A DNA stretch of 64,000 nt, taken from Chloroflexota bacterium. GTDB lineage: Bacteria > Chloroflexota > UBA11872. The number at the start of each line of letters is the position of its first letter. Positions within the stretch are counted from its first letter, which is position 1. The translations under genes and the position numbers were made by a program. This document shows positions 1 through 9,314 of the stretch, in pieces. The stretch lies in contig JAPOWQ010000025.1 of NCBI GenBank assembly GCA_026707585.1, positions 1-64,000 of the forward strand, written 5' to 3'. Under the pieces are notes generated by a model. That model was given only the letters and a program-made list of their open reading frames with translations, ran no database searches and was not told where the DNA came from.

Positions 1-2
1 AC

Positions 3-1328
3 CTGATCACCCGGGGCCTGCTGGTGCACGAGGTGGGCCACGCCCGCTACACGACGCCCCGGGCCGAGGCCGCCCCGGTCGTGCACCAGGTGGCCAACTG
101 CCTGGAAGACGAGCGGATCGAGCGGATTATGGGCGGGCAGTTCTGGTCGGTGCGCGGGGCATTGACGGCCGTGTGTCGGGCCTCGTACGCCGCCGTCGGC
201 CCGCTGGGCCAGCCGCGGGGCGACTTGCAGGACCCCGACGATCCGCGCTGGGTGGTGATCGCCGCGTTGCACTGGCGGTGGGCGCAGCGGCTGGACGAGC
301 CGTTGAAGGGCGACCTGTCGCCGCGGAATCGGCGGCTGTGGCGCCGGGTGCGGCCGCTGGTGGAGCGCGCGTGGGTGGCCCCAGACACCGGGCGGGTGTA
401 CGACCTGGCGGAGGAGATCGTGCGGATCCTTGGTCTCGTGCAGGCGATGCCCGAGCCCCCGTTGGTCCTGGTCGCGCCCGGCCGAGGCACCCGATCGGAT
501 GCCGCCGAGCCGCGGCCGGGCGGTGCCGCCGCGTGGCAGGGCCCGGGCGAGCCGCAGGCCGGCGAGGATGATCTGCCGGCAGGTCTGGTGGGCGCCGGCG
601 GCTACGCCCAGTGGACCATGGCGCCGCCGGGGCCGCTGCTGCGGGCGGCGGAGCCGCTGGCCGGCGAACTGGTGGCGCGGCTCAGGCTGCCGGAGGTGGC
701 GCGGACGCCGGACTGGTCGGATCGGTACGGCCGGCTGAGCGTGCGGGCAGCGATCCGCAGCCAGGACGCCACCCCGTTTGTGGTCGCGGCCGAGCCGGAG
801 CCGGATCCCACGGCGGTGGCGGTGGGGGTGTTGCTGGACCGGTCGGGCTCGATGCAGGGGGCGGCGATGGAGGCCGCGCGCCTGGCGACGGCCGCGCTGC
901 ATCTGGCCTGTGCCGAGCTGGGCATCTGGCATGCCGTGACGGCCTTCGAGGGCGCTATGCCGATGGTGCGCGAGGACGAGGTCTCGGAGCAGACGCTCGC
1001 CCGCCTGGCCGGGCTGCAGGCCACCTCGGGGACCCGGATCGGCCCGTCCTACGAGGCGCTGCTGGCCCAGCTGCGCCCGCGGCCGGAGGCCCTGAAGGTG
1101 CTGGTGCTGATCCATGACGGCGAGCCCGAGGATGGCAGCACGGTCCGCCAGCTGAATGCCCGTGCGGCCGACGCGCGGATCGAGGTGCTGGGGCTGGGCG
1201 TGGCGCTGGAGGCGAAGAACCGCGCGGCGATGCGCGAGCTGTTTGCCGGCCGCTTCATCGACTGCCCGACGCCGGCGGCGCTGGCGCCCCTGCTGGCCGG
1301 CGTGGTGAACACCTTCCGACGGACCTGA
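3..1328 (+). CDS. VWA-domain protein with N-terminal zincin-like HEVGH motif (CobT/putative metallopeptidase-VWA type); 5' end cut by window edge
   Basis: Open frame runs to the left edge (LITRGLLVHEVGHARYTT); HEVGH followed by LEDERIER; MIDAS-like DRSGSM; later TSGTR and IHDGEPED. Confidence 0.75.
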   Translation: MITRGLLVHEVGHARYTTPRAEAAPVVHQVANCLEDERIERIMGGQFWSVRGALTAVCRASYAAVGPLGQPRGDLQDPDDPRWVVIAALHWRWAQRLDEPLKGDLSPRNRRLWRRVRPLVERAWVAPDTGRVYDLAEEIVRILGLVQAMPEPPLVLVAPGRGTRSDAAEPRPGGAAAWQGPGEPQAGEDDLPAGLVGAGGYAQWTMAPPGPLLRAAEPLAGELVARLRLPEVARTPDWSDRYGRLSVRAAIRSQDATPFVVAAEPEPDPTAVAVGVLLDRSGSMQGAAMEAARLATAALHLACAELGIWHAVTAFEGAMPMVREDEVSEQTLARLAGLQATSGTRIGPSYEALLAQLRPRPEALKVLVLIHDGEPEDGSTVRQLNARAADARIEVLGLGVALEAKNRAAMRELFAGRFIDCPTPAALAPLLAGVVNTFRRT

Positions 1329-1572
1329 GGGCCCGTCGGGTCGGTGCGGTCTGGCCGCGCGCCGTGCGGCGCAGCCGATGACCGGCGGACGTATCGAGCG
1401 AACCGGCGACCAACCGCACGTCGGTCCGCGGCCGCCGCGACGTACGGGCGCGGCGCTTGCGACCGACGGTATTCGATGCGCACCGGGGCGTTCCCGCGAT
1501 GCCGCGGCGCCATGGCGACGTCCGGGATCAGGGAGCGCCCCGGACCTGCGCCCACCACACACGGAGGCTGAC

Positions 1573-2115
1573 ATGACGGAATCGAGGACGACTTTCTGCA
1601 ACGACGCCCTCCTCGACGCGCTGCGATGCAACCTGAGCCTGTTGCACGAATTGACGTTGCGCTACGGCGTCGAAACCCGCCCAGACCCAACGGACGACCC
1701 ACGGCCCGTCATCAACGGCCCCGATGACGTGCAGCACCTGCTGGGGCCCGAGATGGCGGGGCTGGCCCAGGAGCAGGTGCGGGTGCTGCTCCTGGACACC
1801 GCGCACCGCGTCGTCGGCCAGCGGGTGATTTACCAGGGGAACGTGCGGGCCGTGCTGGTTCGCCCCGCCGAGGTGCTGCGGCCGGCGGTGATAGAGGCCA
1901 TCCCTCGCCTCATCGTCTGCCACAACCATCCCAGCGGCGACCCGACGCCCAGCGCCGAAGACCGGGCGCTGACGCGGGCGCTGGTCGGCGCGGCCGATCT
2001 GCTCGGGATCCAGCTGCTCGATCACGTGATTATCGGCGGGGCGCGAGCGTTCAGCATGCAGGAGCATGGCCTGATGCCGCGACCCCTGCGGACGACGAGC
2101 AGGTCAGATCCTTGA
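1573..2115 (+). CDS. RadC/JAB (JAMM) domain protein
   Basis: JAMM motif HNHPSGDPTPSAED; ATGACGGAATCG at 1573 is a more plausible start than the ORF-track start 1378. Confidence 0.85.
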   Translation: MTESRTTFCNDALLDALRCNLSLLHELTLRYGVETRPDPTDDPRPVINGPDDVQHLLGPEMAGLAQEQVRVLLLDTAHRVVGQRVIYQGNVRAVLVRPAEVLRPAVIEAIPRLIVCHNHPSGDPTPSAEDRALTRALVGAADLLGIQLLDHVIIGGARAFSMQEHGLMPRPLRTTSRSDP

Positions 2116-2547
2116 ACTTCAGCCCGGCACGCCGGCGGCTGGACGAAGGAGGTAATGGCCCGAGATCGGTACGGCCACCGGGCGATGCGTCCGTGCCAAG
2201 ACGATCCACGAATCAGAAAACTTGCGTGCGACGACCTCGTCAGCCGGTGGCTTCCTTCGAGTAGACATCCGCCACAAGGCTACGGAATCCTGCGTATCCC
2301 CACGGCGGGGAGGTGCGTACAGTTGTCAGGTGCGCACGGAACCGAAGTCGGTCATGCACGACGAGCGTTGCCCCGGCCAGCCCATGGGCATGTTTGGCTC
2401 GAGCTTGACGACCGAAGCGCCAGTCGGCCCAAGTCGGCTAGCGGTCGACGGCGCATCAAAACCGGACGACGCCCGTCGCGCCAGACCCGCGAATCAAGCG
2501 GGCGGCGCTGGTCCGCCCGGCACCGTGCGGCGACCCAGTAATTCACG

Positions 2548-2775
2548 ATGACGCCGACCACAGCTGCCGATCCGCCTGCCGTGCTCACGGTCGACGAGGC
2601 GGCCGCGCTGCTTCGGACCGGACCAAAAGCCGTACGCCGAGCGGTCCAAGACGGCACGATACCGTCATTCCGAGTTGGTCGGCACATTCGCATTCCCTAT
2701 GCCGCGCTCATGCGGCTCATCGACAGCCCAGGTTCGGCCGCGGGTCCTGTGGACCCGGCGGACCTCACTCCCTAG
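2548..2775 (+). CDS. excisionase-like helix-turn-helix DNA-binding protein
   Basis: LTVDEAAALLRTGPKAVRRAVQDGTIPSFRVGRHIRIPYAAL is typical of MerR/excisionase-type HTH; directly precedes integrase. Confidence 0.8.
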   Translation: MTPTTAADPPAVLTVDEAAALLRTGPKAVRRAVQDGTIPSFRVGRHIRIPYAALMRLIDSPGSAAGPVDPADLTP

Positions 2776-2786
2776 GTGGTACAGCT

Positions 2787-4079
2787 ATGGCTTCAATCCA
2801 ACGCCTCCGACGCGGCGCGTGGCGCGTCCGCGTCTATGACGGGCGCGACGACCGTGGTCGCAAGCGCTATCGATCCCGCACCGTCAAGGGCACACGCCGC
2901 GATGCCCAACGCGTCGCTTCGGATCTCGAACGCGAGGTCGAACTTGGGGTTTCGGCGGGCGCTGGCCGAAGCTCACTGAGCGGGTACCTGCACCAGCGCT
3001 GGCTGCCGCATGTCCGGCTGCACAAGCGACCGGGCACGCATGCTAGATACGCAGGCATCGTGGCTCGCCACATCGTCCCCGAGGCCGGGCACCTTGCGAT
3101 GCGCCGGGTCTCCCCGGCCGATGTCCAGCGCCTATGCGACGCGGCCATCGAGCAGGGCTTTGCCCCGGCCACGGTGCACCTGATTCATGCGGTCATTCAC
3201 AAGGCGCTCGCCCAGGCGGTCACCTGGCAATTGGTGTCGCGCAACGCGGCGGACGCTGTCGAACTGCCGCGCATCCCGCAACGTAAGGTGACGGTCCTCG
3301 ACCAGCCGGCGCTCCAGCGCTTGTTCGCGGCGAACGCGACGCAGCCCGTGTACCCGCTGCTAGTGTTGGCCGTGCTTGGAGGGCTCCGCCGCGGCGAACT
3401 GCTGGGGCTCCAATGGGCGGATGTTGACTTTGACCGCGGCTTTGTGGTCGTGCGCCGGAGCCTCACGCCGGTGCAGGGCCACGGGCTCGTCTTCGGTCCG
3501 ACGAAGACCCATCAGGCACGCATCGTGGATCTGGGACCGTTTGGGCTCACGGCCCTGCGCGAGCAACGTGCGCGCCAAGACACGCAGCGGCAGCGGCTGG
3601 GCGCGGGCTATGCCGACCATGACCTGGTGCTGTCGGATGCAATGGGCAAGCCGCTCCAGGTGAGTACGGTGTATCGCTGGGTGCGGGCGGCGCTTGCGCG
3701 GGCAGGGCTCCCACGTACCACGCGGCTCCACGATCTGCGGCACACGCACGCCTCGCTGCTGCTGGCGCGCGGCCACGCGCTGCCGGTGGTCAGCGAGCGC
3801 TTGGGGCACCGGGACAAAACCACGACTGCGAACCTCTACGCGCACGCGCTCCCGACCTCCCAGCGGGCGGCCGCACGGGACCTGGACGCCTATGTTTCCG
3901 GACATCGGGATGACGCGGGGATGACCTGGACCCCCTCGGCCGGGGTCCCCCAACAGGTGTGGGAGGGGTCGATGGAGCGGAAGACGGGATTCGAACCCGT
4001 GACCCTCTCCTTGGCAAGGAGATGCTCTACCACTGAGCCACTTCCGCCGGGCCACCAGAGGGTAGCCGCCCCATTCTAG
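2787..4079 (+). CDS. tyrosine site-specific recombinase (phage/ICE-type integrase)
   Basis: Catalytic motifs: GLRRGELLGLQW, HDLRHTHASLLLARG, LGHRDKTTTANLYAH; C-terminus MERKTGFEPVTLSLARRCSTTEPLPP is translated tRNA sequence. Confidence 0.92.
   Translation: MASIQRLRRGAWRVRVYDGRDDRGRKRYRSRTVKGTRRDAQRVASDLEREVELGVSAGAGRSSLSGYLHQRWLPHVRLHKRPGTHARYAGIVARHIVPEAGHLAMRRVSPADVQRLCDAAIEQGFAPATVHLIHAVIHKALAQAVTWQLVSRNAADAVELPRIPQRKVTVLDQPALQRLFAANATQPVYPLLVLAVLGGLRRGELLGLQWADVDFDRGFVVVRRSLTPVQGHGLVFGPTKTHQARIVDLGPFGLTALREQRARQDTQRQRLGAGYADHDLVLSDAMGKPLQVSTVYRWVRAALARAGLPRTTRLHDLRHTHASLLLARGHALPVVSERLGHRDKTTTANLYAHALPTSQRAAARDLDAYVSGHRDDAGMTWTPSAGVPQQVWEGSMERKTGFEPVTLSLARRCSTTEPLPPGHQRVAAPF
3973..4047 (-). 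tRNA. tRNA-Gly(GCC), CCA encoded
   Basis: Reverse complement GCGGAAGTGGCTCAGTGGTAGAGCATCTCCTTGCCAAGGAGAGGGTCACGGGTTCGAATCCCGTCTTCCGCTCCA folds as a cloverleaf; anticodon loop TTGCCAA. Confidence 0.95.
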
Positions 4080-4564
4080 TCAGCGGCATCCTCGTCGGCC
4101 AACGGCGAGTCTGGCTGATCCGGTTCGATCTCGGCCAGCAGTTGCGCCAGCAGGTCGACCAGCGGCTGGCGGTAGGCGGCGGGCACCCCGCGCTCGGCCA
4201 GCGCCTGCGCGAGGGCCGGGCTGGCGGTGTGGAACTGCCAGCTTCGAGCCGAGTGGTCGAGGTCGAGAATCGCTTGGGCCTGAGAGCCGGCAGGGTCGGC
4301 ACGTCCCTCGCCGAGAAGCCACGTCATCCCCTCGCCGGGTTCGACCATCCCAGCATCCTCCACCATCCGTGCCAGCGCCTGCGCCGCCACGATGTTTGGC
4401 ACGGACAATCCGCGCGACCAGCGGTTGATCGTGCTCACGCTGGCATTCACCCCAAGGGCCCGTAGGCTCTGTGCGACGTCATTCAGTGTCCGGTCCGCGT
4501 AGCCCATATAGGCACGCAGCCGTCGCGCGAACTCGTTGCGTTCGTAGGTTCCTTGCCCTGCCAT
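4076..4564 (-). CDS. XRE-family-like HTH transcriptional regulator
   Basis: FARRLRAYMGYADRTLNDVAQSLRALGVNASVSTINRWSRGLSVPNIVAAQALARMVEDAG. Confidence 0.7.
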   Translation of the reverse strand: MAGQGTYERNEFARRLRAYMGYADRTLNDVAQSLRALGVNASVSTINRWSRGLSVPNIVAAQALARMVEDAGMVEPGEGMTWLLGEGRADPAGSQAQAILDLDHSARSWQFHTASPALAQALAERGVPAAYRQPLVDLLAQLLAEIEPDQPDSPLADEDAAD

Positions 4565-4601
4565 GGTCGATCAGAGGCGCAATCGTGACTTCCAGTGTGT
4601 C

Positions 4602-4650
4602 ACCAGTGAGAGTGTATTGCAAGATTGACAAAATATGCTACCAGTGAGAG
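4602..4650. promoter_or_regulatory. direct repeat ACCAGTGAGAG x2, possible operator
   Basis: ACCAGTGAGAG at 4602-4612 and 4640-4650, just upstream of the HTH regulator start (4564). Confidence 0.45.
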
Positions 4651-5006
4651 GATGCCCCAACGGGCGGGCACACAGTTCCTCTCCATTTCTCTCCATCCAC
4701 GAAGGAGTCCGGCCGTTGATCAGCACCACGGCGCCTCCGGCGCCCCGAAATCGGCACCACACAAAAGACAGGCAATCAACTGCCCGTGCGCTCGTCCTGG
4801 AACCGCGTCTCGCAGTCCTGCGGACACTGCGCGCGTGGGCAGCCGAGCATCAAATCGACACCAACGATCTGGCCGCCATGGATCGGGTGTTTGCAACGTT
4901 GGCGGCGGCCGACCATGGGCCAAGTCTGGACCTGGTAATGCGAGCCGCTCGCCGCCGAGTCATCGTTCAGGCCCGACAGCGCCGCCGCCCCGTGGCCTCC
5001 GGCTGA
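4635..5006 (+). CDS. hypothetical small basic protein, divergent from the HTH regulator; start uncertain
   Basis: C-terminal part (LAVLRTLRAWAAEHQIDTNDLAAMDRVFATLAAADHG...) looks protein-like; N-terminal part does not. Confidence 0.35.
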   Translation: MLPVRGCPNGRAHSSSPFLSIHEGVRPLISTTAPPAPRNRHHTKDRQSTARALVLEPRLAVLRTLRAWAAEHQIDTNDLAAMDRVFATLAAADHGPSLDLVMRAARRRVIVQARQRRRPVASG

Positions 5007-5024
5007 CCGTGCCCTGACGCCCGA

Positions 5025-6059
5025 TCACACGCTTGGCGCGGCTCGAGCTGCGAGCCGGGCCGCAAGGCGAAGGGCGTATTCAATCCCACCAGGGTCGGCG
5101 ATGCCCTGTCCGACGATATCGAATGCCGTGCCGTGCGCGGGCGTTGTGAGCGTGACGGGTAGGCCGACGTGGACCGTGACGCCCTTGCCGAAGCCGAGCA
5201 GCTTGGTCGCGATCTGCCCCTGGTCGTGGTACATCATCAACACGCCGTCGAATTCTCCCCGCTTCGCTCGCAGGAAGATCGTGTCCGAGGGGATCGGACC
5301 AGCCACGCGAATGCCTTCGGCCTTGAGTCGCTCGACGGTGGGACGAATAGTGCGAATCTCCTCGTCGCCGAACAGGCCCTGCTCGCCCGCGTGGGGATTC
5401 AGCGCTGCCACGCCGAGACGCGCGGGACGCTTCCCCAAACTTCGCAGCGTCCGATCGGCCAGCCGCACCACCGCCGTCAGACGGTCCGGCGTGATCATGT
5501 CGGGCACGTCGCGCAGCGCGACATGTGAGGTGACCCTGAACGTGCTGAACTCAGGGATGACGTTCATCTCGCCGAAGAGACCGTCATGGCCGGTGAAGTC
5601 GGCGAACATGTGGGCCTCGTCCGGAAAGTGCCAGCCGCCGCGGTGAAGGGCGGCCTTGTTGAGCGACGCATAACAGAGGATGTCGAGGGCTCCCGCCGCC
5701 GCGAGGCCGATCATGTGCTTGAGCGTCTCGCCACAGGCGTGGCCAGACTCGGGCGAGACCTTGCCTCGCTCAGTCTGGTCGGGATCCATATTGCCGAGAT
5801 CCACGACCGGCACGGTGCGGCGAGACCAAGTCACGTCGTCGAGCCCCTTGTAGACGTGGTAGTCGAATCTCCGCTTGGCGTCCCGCATGCCCTGCTCAAG
5901 GACGCGCACGTCACCAACGATCACAATGCGAGCACAATCGTCGACGGCGCCGGAGGCCACGGCCTTCACGGCAACCTCGGGCCCTATGCCACAGGCGTCG
6001 CCGAGCATGAGCCCGACGAGTGGCAGGCCGTCAGCGGTCACACACGTTCCCCTTGCCAT
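5025..6059 (-). CDS. 4-hydroxythreonine-4-phosphate dehydrogenase (PdxA) family protein
   Basis: LPLVGLMLGDACGIGPEVAVKA, YHDQGQIATKLLGFGKGVTVHVGLPVTLTTPAHGTAFDIVGQG; the ORF extends to 6170 but the family start fits about 6059. Confidence 0.88.
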   Translation of the reverse strand: MARGTCVTADGLPLVGLMLGDACGIGPEVAVKAVASGAVDDCARIVIVGDVRVLEQGMRDAKRRFDYHVYKGLDDVTWSRRTVPVVDLGNMDPDQTERGKVSPESGHACGETLKHMIGLAAAGALDILCYASLNKAALHRGGWHFPDEAHMFADFTGHDGLFGEMNVIPEFSTFRVTSHVALRDVPDMITPDRLTAVVRLADRTLRSLGKRPARLGVAALNPHAGEQGLFGDEEIRTIRPTVERLKAEGIRVAGPIPSDTIFLRAKRGEFDGVLMMYHDQGQIATKLLGFGKGVTVHVGLPVTLTTPAHGTAFDIVGQGIADPGGIEYALRLAARLAARAAPSV

Positions 6060-6238
6060 GCTGGCTGGTGCGATGTCGCCGGTATCGCCACGCCGATCAG
6101 TGTTCCGACGACGTTCGATCAGCCTATCCGTCTCTGGCGCATCTTGTTGCCGGGCTGACCGCTCGGTCACTCCCGGATGCGCTCGCGCCCGCTATGGTGG
6201 CGCCTGCCGGTTCGTCCCCCGCAACTGAGACGTGGCCC

Positions 6239-7885
6239 ATGCCCCGACTGGACCCGACCGAACTCGTGATCGGCGATGCGCCGCAGTACTTCTTCGACAA
6301 CGGCATGGTCAGCGCCGTCGCCAACGTCACGCGCACGGTCCACAGGCCCTCCAAATCGCCGGCCAACCCCGTCATCCAGGCCGACCGGCCCTGGGAGCAC
6401 ATCACCTACTTTTCGTTTAATGGCTGGCAGGCCTGGCAGGACGCGGATACCGGACGCACCCACTGCATGTACGAGGACTGGTGGCTGGACCGCGACAAGC
6501 TGGCTCGCGGCGAAGGCGGCACCATTCACGCCTGGGCTAACGCACGCATGCGCTACCTCTACGCCCACACCGACGACGGCGAGACCTTCGCCAAACCTCC
6601 CATGGGCATGTTCAGCCACGACAGTGAAGACACCAACGTCGTGATGGGCTCGGAAGTCGACGGCTCGCCGCACTCCATGGGCCTGCTCCGCGACCCATGG
6701 GAAACCGACGAAGCACGTCGATTCAAGGCCCTGTACTTCCACGTGCCGCCCTCCGAGGAGGAGGTCGGCGGAGGCGTCGTTCGCCACGGCGTCTCGCCCG
6801 ATGGCATTCACTGGACGCCGCTGGACGAGCCCCCGGTAGTCGGCGCCGAGCGCGCGCGTCTGGACGACACGGCCATCGTCGCGGTCGATCCTGAATCCCG
6901 CGCGTATCTCGCCATCACCCGCCATCCGTTCATGGTCGGCGCGCCCGACCCGCTCCGCTTGCCGCCCCTGGGACCAACCGGCGGCACGCCCACCTTTGAC
7001 GTAGCCACCGACCAGCCCGGCGGCCGTAACCGTCGCCGAGTTTTCATGATGGAGAGCGCCGACTTTCACCATTGGACCCGGCCTCGGCTTGTGCTGGCCC
7101 CCGACCCCGACATCGACAACCTCGACACGTCCTTCTACGGCATGTCGCTGTACCGGGTCGGCGCCCAATGGCTCGGTTTCATGGGCGTGTTCAACATGGT
7201 TAGCAACACCATGCACGTGGAGCTGACGCACAGCCGCGATGGACGATCCTGGCGACGCGTGTGGCCGGGTCGCCCATGGCTGGAGCCCGGCCCGCTTGGT
7301 GCCTGGGACCAATTCATGGTCAATGTGTCCAGCGCGCCTGTCACCAAGGACGGTGAGTTGCGCGTCTACTACGGCGGCTCGCGCAACCATCACGACTGGT
7401 GGTTCGCCGGCCCGCCCGAGCAATACGCCGGTTCAACCGCCTGGGACCACCTGCCCGAGGTCAACGACATGAGCAACGTCGGCTATGCCCTGGGCCTGGC
7501 CCGCATGCGGCCCGACGGATTCGTGTCGCTGGACGCCGGCCGCGAGCGCGAGGGTCTCATCGTCACCGAGCCGATGGTCGCTCCCGGCGACCGCCTTCGC
7601 ATCAACGCCCGCTGCCGCCCCGGTGGCTTCGTTCGGGTTGAAGTCACCGATGCCCAGGACCGCCCGCTGCCCGGCGTCACCGAAGCCGACTGCGACCCCT
7701 TCACCGGCGACGCGCTGGACCACACCATCACGTGGGCCGGCAGTGCCGCGGTCCCGCACGGCGACGGCGGCGAGCCCGACCCCCGCCGTCCCGGCGCCCC
7801 CTTCCGCCGTCTCCGCTTCAGCCTTCGCAACGCCGAGCTTTATTCGTTCCAGTTCACCACGGAGGACGCCGCCCCGACTGGCTGA
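6239..7885 (+). CDS. hypothetical glycosidase-like protein (GH32/GH43-type beta-propeller style)
   Basis: Repeated D/W-rich segments such as MMESADFHHWTRPRLVLAPD and DGELRVYYGGSRNHHDWW; ATG at 6239 fits better than 6020, which overlaps pdxA. Confidence 0.65.
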   Translation: MPRLDPTELVIGDAPQYFFDNGMVSAVANVTRTVHRPSKSPANPVIQADRPWEHITYFSFNGWQAWQDADTGRTHCMYEDWWLDRDKLARGEGGTIHAWANARMRYLYAHTDDGETFAKPPMGMFSHDSEDTNVVMGSEVDGSPHSMGLLRDPWETDEARRFKALYFHVPPSEEEVGGGVVRHGVSPDGIHWTPLDEPPVVGAERARLDDTAIVAVDPESRAYLAITRHPFMVGAPDPLRLPPLGPTGGTPTFDVATDQPGGRNRRRVFMMESADFHHWTRPRLVLAPDPDIDNLDTSFYGMSLYRVGAQWLGFMGVFNMVSNTMHVELTHSRDGRSWRRVWPGRPWLEPGPLGAWDQFMVNVSSAPVTKDGELRVYYGGSRNHHDWWFAGPPEQYAGSTAWDHLPEVNDMSNVGYALGLARMRPDGFVSLDAGREREGLIVTEPMVAPGDRLRINARCRPGGFVRVEVTDAQDRPLPGVTEADCDPFTGDALDHTITWAGSAAVPHGDGGEPDPRRPGAPFRRLRFSLRNAELYSFQFTTEDAAPTG

Positions 7886-7938
7886 CCCGCCTGCTACCTC
7901 CAGCCGTTCAGGTCGCCTCGCGGTCTTTGGAAACCAAG

Positions 7939-7983
7939 GGAACTCGTCTAATTCAAAATCAAACTTTGAATTAGCCGAGTTCC
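7939..7983. repeat. 19-bp inverted repeat (one mismatch), 7-nt loop
   Basis: GGAACTCGTCTAATTCAAA-atcaaac-TTTGAATTAGCCGAGTTCC; ends 17 nt before ATG at 8001. Confidence 0.9.
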
Positions 7984-8000
7984 GGTACTAGCATCTGTAC

Positions 8001-9173
8001 ATGACCATCCCACGCGACCTCGCTCCCCGACTGCTGCACGCGGCGCAAACCGCGCCATCAATCACCCTGACTGGTCCGCGCCAGAGCGGCAAAACCACGC
8101 TCGCCCGGACCGTGTTCCCCAGACACCGCTATGTCAGCCTTGAGGCTCCAGACACTCGGAGTTTCGCAGCCGAGGATCCCCGTGGCTTCCTCACCGAGTA
8201 TCCCGATGGCGCGATCATTGATGAGGTTCAGCGCGCCCCGGACCTGCCCGCCTACCTCCAGGGAGTCATCGACGACAGCCCAAGCCCTGGTCGATGGCTC
8301 CTGACAGGCTCTCAGAACCTCGCCTTGACCGCCTCGGTCAGTCAATCCCTGGCCGGGCGAACGGCGGTCCACCATCTCCTGCCGCTCGCCCGGCGCGAAG
8401 TCGAGCGCTTTGACCAGCATCCCCGGACGTTGGAAGAAGCCCTGTTTACCGGTGGTTATCCCCGAATCTTCGACCGCAGGCCCGACCCTTCGGAATGGCT
8501 CCGGTCATACGTGGCCACCTACGTGGAACGCGATGTGCGGATGATTAGCCAGGTCGGCGACCTCGCGATCTTCCAACGTTTTGTGGAGTTGTGCGCGGGC
8601 CGCACGGGACAGCTGGTCAACTTTCTCTCGCTGGCGAGCGACTGCGGCGTGTCCCAGCCGACGGCGAAGGCGTGGCTCAGCATTCTGGAAGCTAGCTTCA
8701 TCGTCTTCCGCCTCCCGCCGTTTCACCGGAACTTGGGAAAACGGCTCGTCAAGACCCCGAAATTGCACTTCTACGACAGTGGCCTCGCCTGCTGGCTGAT
8801 TGGCATTCGGACTCCGCAGCAGCTCCGTACGCACCCGCTGCGAGGAGCAATCTTCGAGAGCTGGGTCGTGTCGGAAATCGTCAAGCATCGGCTGAACCGG
8901 GGCGAAACCCAGGGGCTTTGTTTCTACCGGAATCGAGACGGAGCCGAGGTCGACCTGGTCATTGAGCAACCGTCCGGCCTAACGCTGATCGAGGCCAAGT
9001 CGTCGCAGACCCAATCCTCAGGCCTCTTCAGCGGGGCGTTACGCGTTCAACGAAACCTCGCCCCTGCTTCGCTGCCAATTGAGATAGCGGTCATCTATGG
9101 GGGCAGCGAGTCTCAAGTCCGATCAGTTGGACGTCTCATCCCCTGGGACAGCGTCCACGAGGCAGCGGATTAG
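8001..9173 (+). CDS. AAA ATPase, DUF4143-type
   Basis: Walker A GPRQSGKTTLAR; IIDEVQRAPDL; TGSQNLALTASVSQSLAGRT; C-terminal RNRDGAEVDLVIE. Confidence 0.9.
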   Translation: MTIPRDLAPRLLHAAQTAPSITLTGPRQSGKTTLARTVFPRHRYVSLEAPDTRSFAAEDPRGFLTEYPDGAIIDEVQRAPDLPAYLQGVIDDSPSPGRWLLTGSQNLALTASVSQSLAGRTAVHHLLPLARREVERFDQHPRTLEEALFTGGYPRIFDRRPDPSEWLRSYVATYVERDVRMISQVGDLAIFQRFVELCAGRTGQLVNFLSLASDCGVSQPTAKAWLSILEASFIVFRLPPFHRNLGKRLVKTPKLHFYDSGLACWLIGIRTPQQLRTHPLRGAIFESWVVSEIVKHRLNRGETQGLCFYRNRDGAEVDLVIEQPSGLTLIEAKSSQTQSSGLFSGALRVQRNLAPASLPIEIAVIYGGSESQVRSVGRLIPWDSVHEAAD

Positions 9174-9314
9174 CAACTGTCGGGCTTCGGTCGTATCGAC
9201 TCATCCGGCTGTGTCGGAACGCGTGTACGCATCGGATTCGGACCCTGCAGCCGTTCATCCTGGAAGCCCATCCGCCCCAGGTTCGTCGAGGGCCGGCGGC
9301 AGAGACAACTGAGA

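Noticed and set aside
6167-7423. 418-aa minus-strand ORF
   Set aside because: Antisense shadow of the GH-like gene at 6239-7885.
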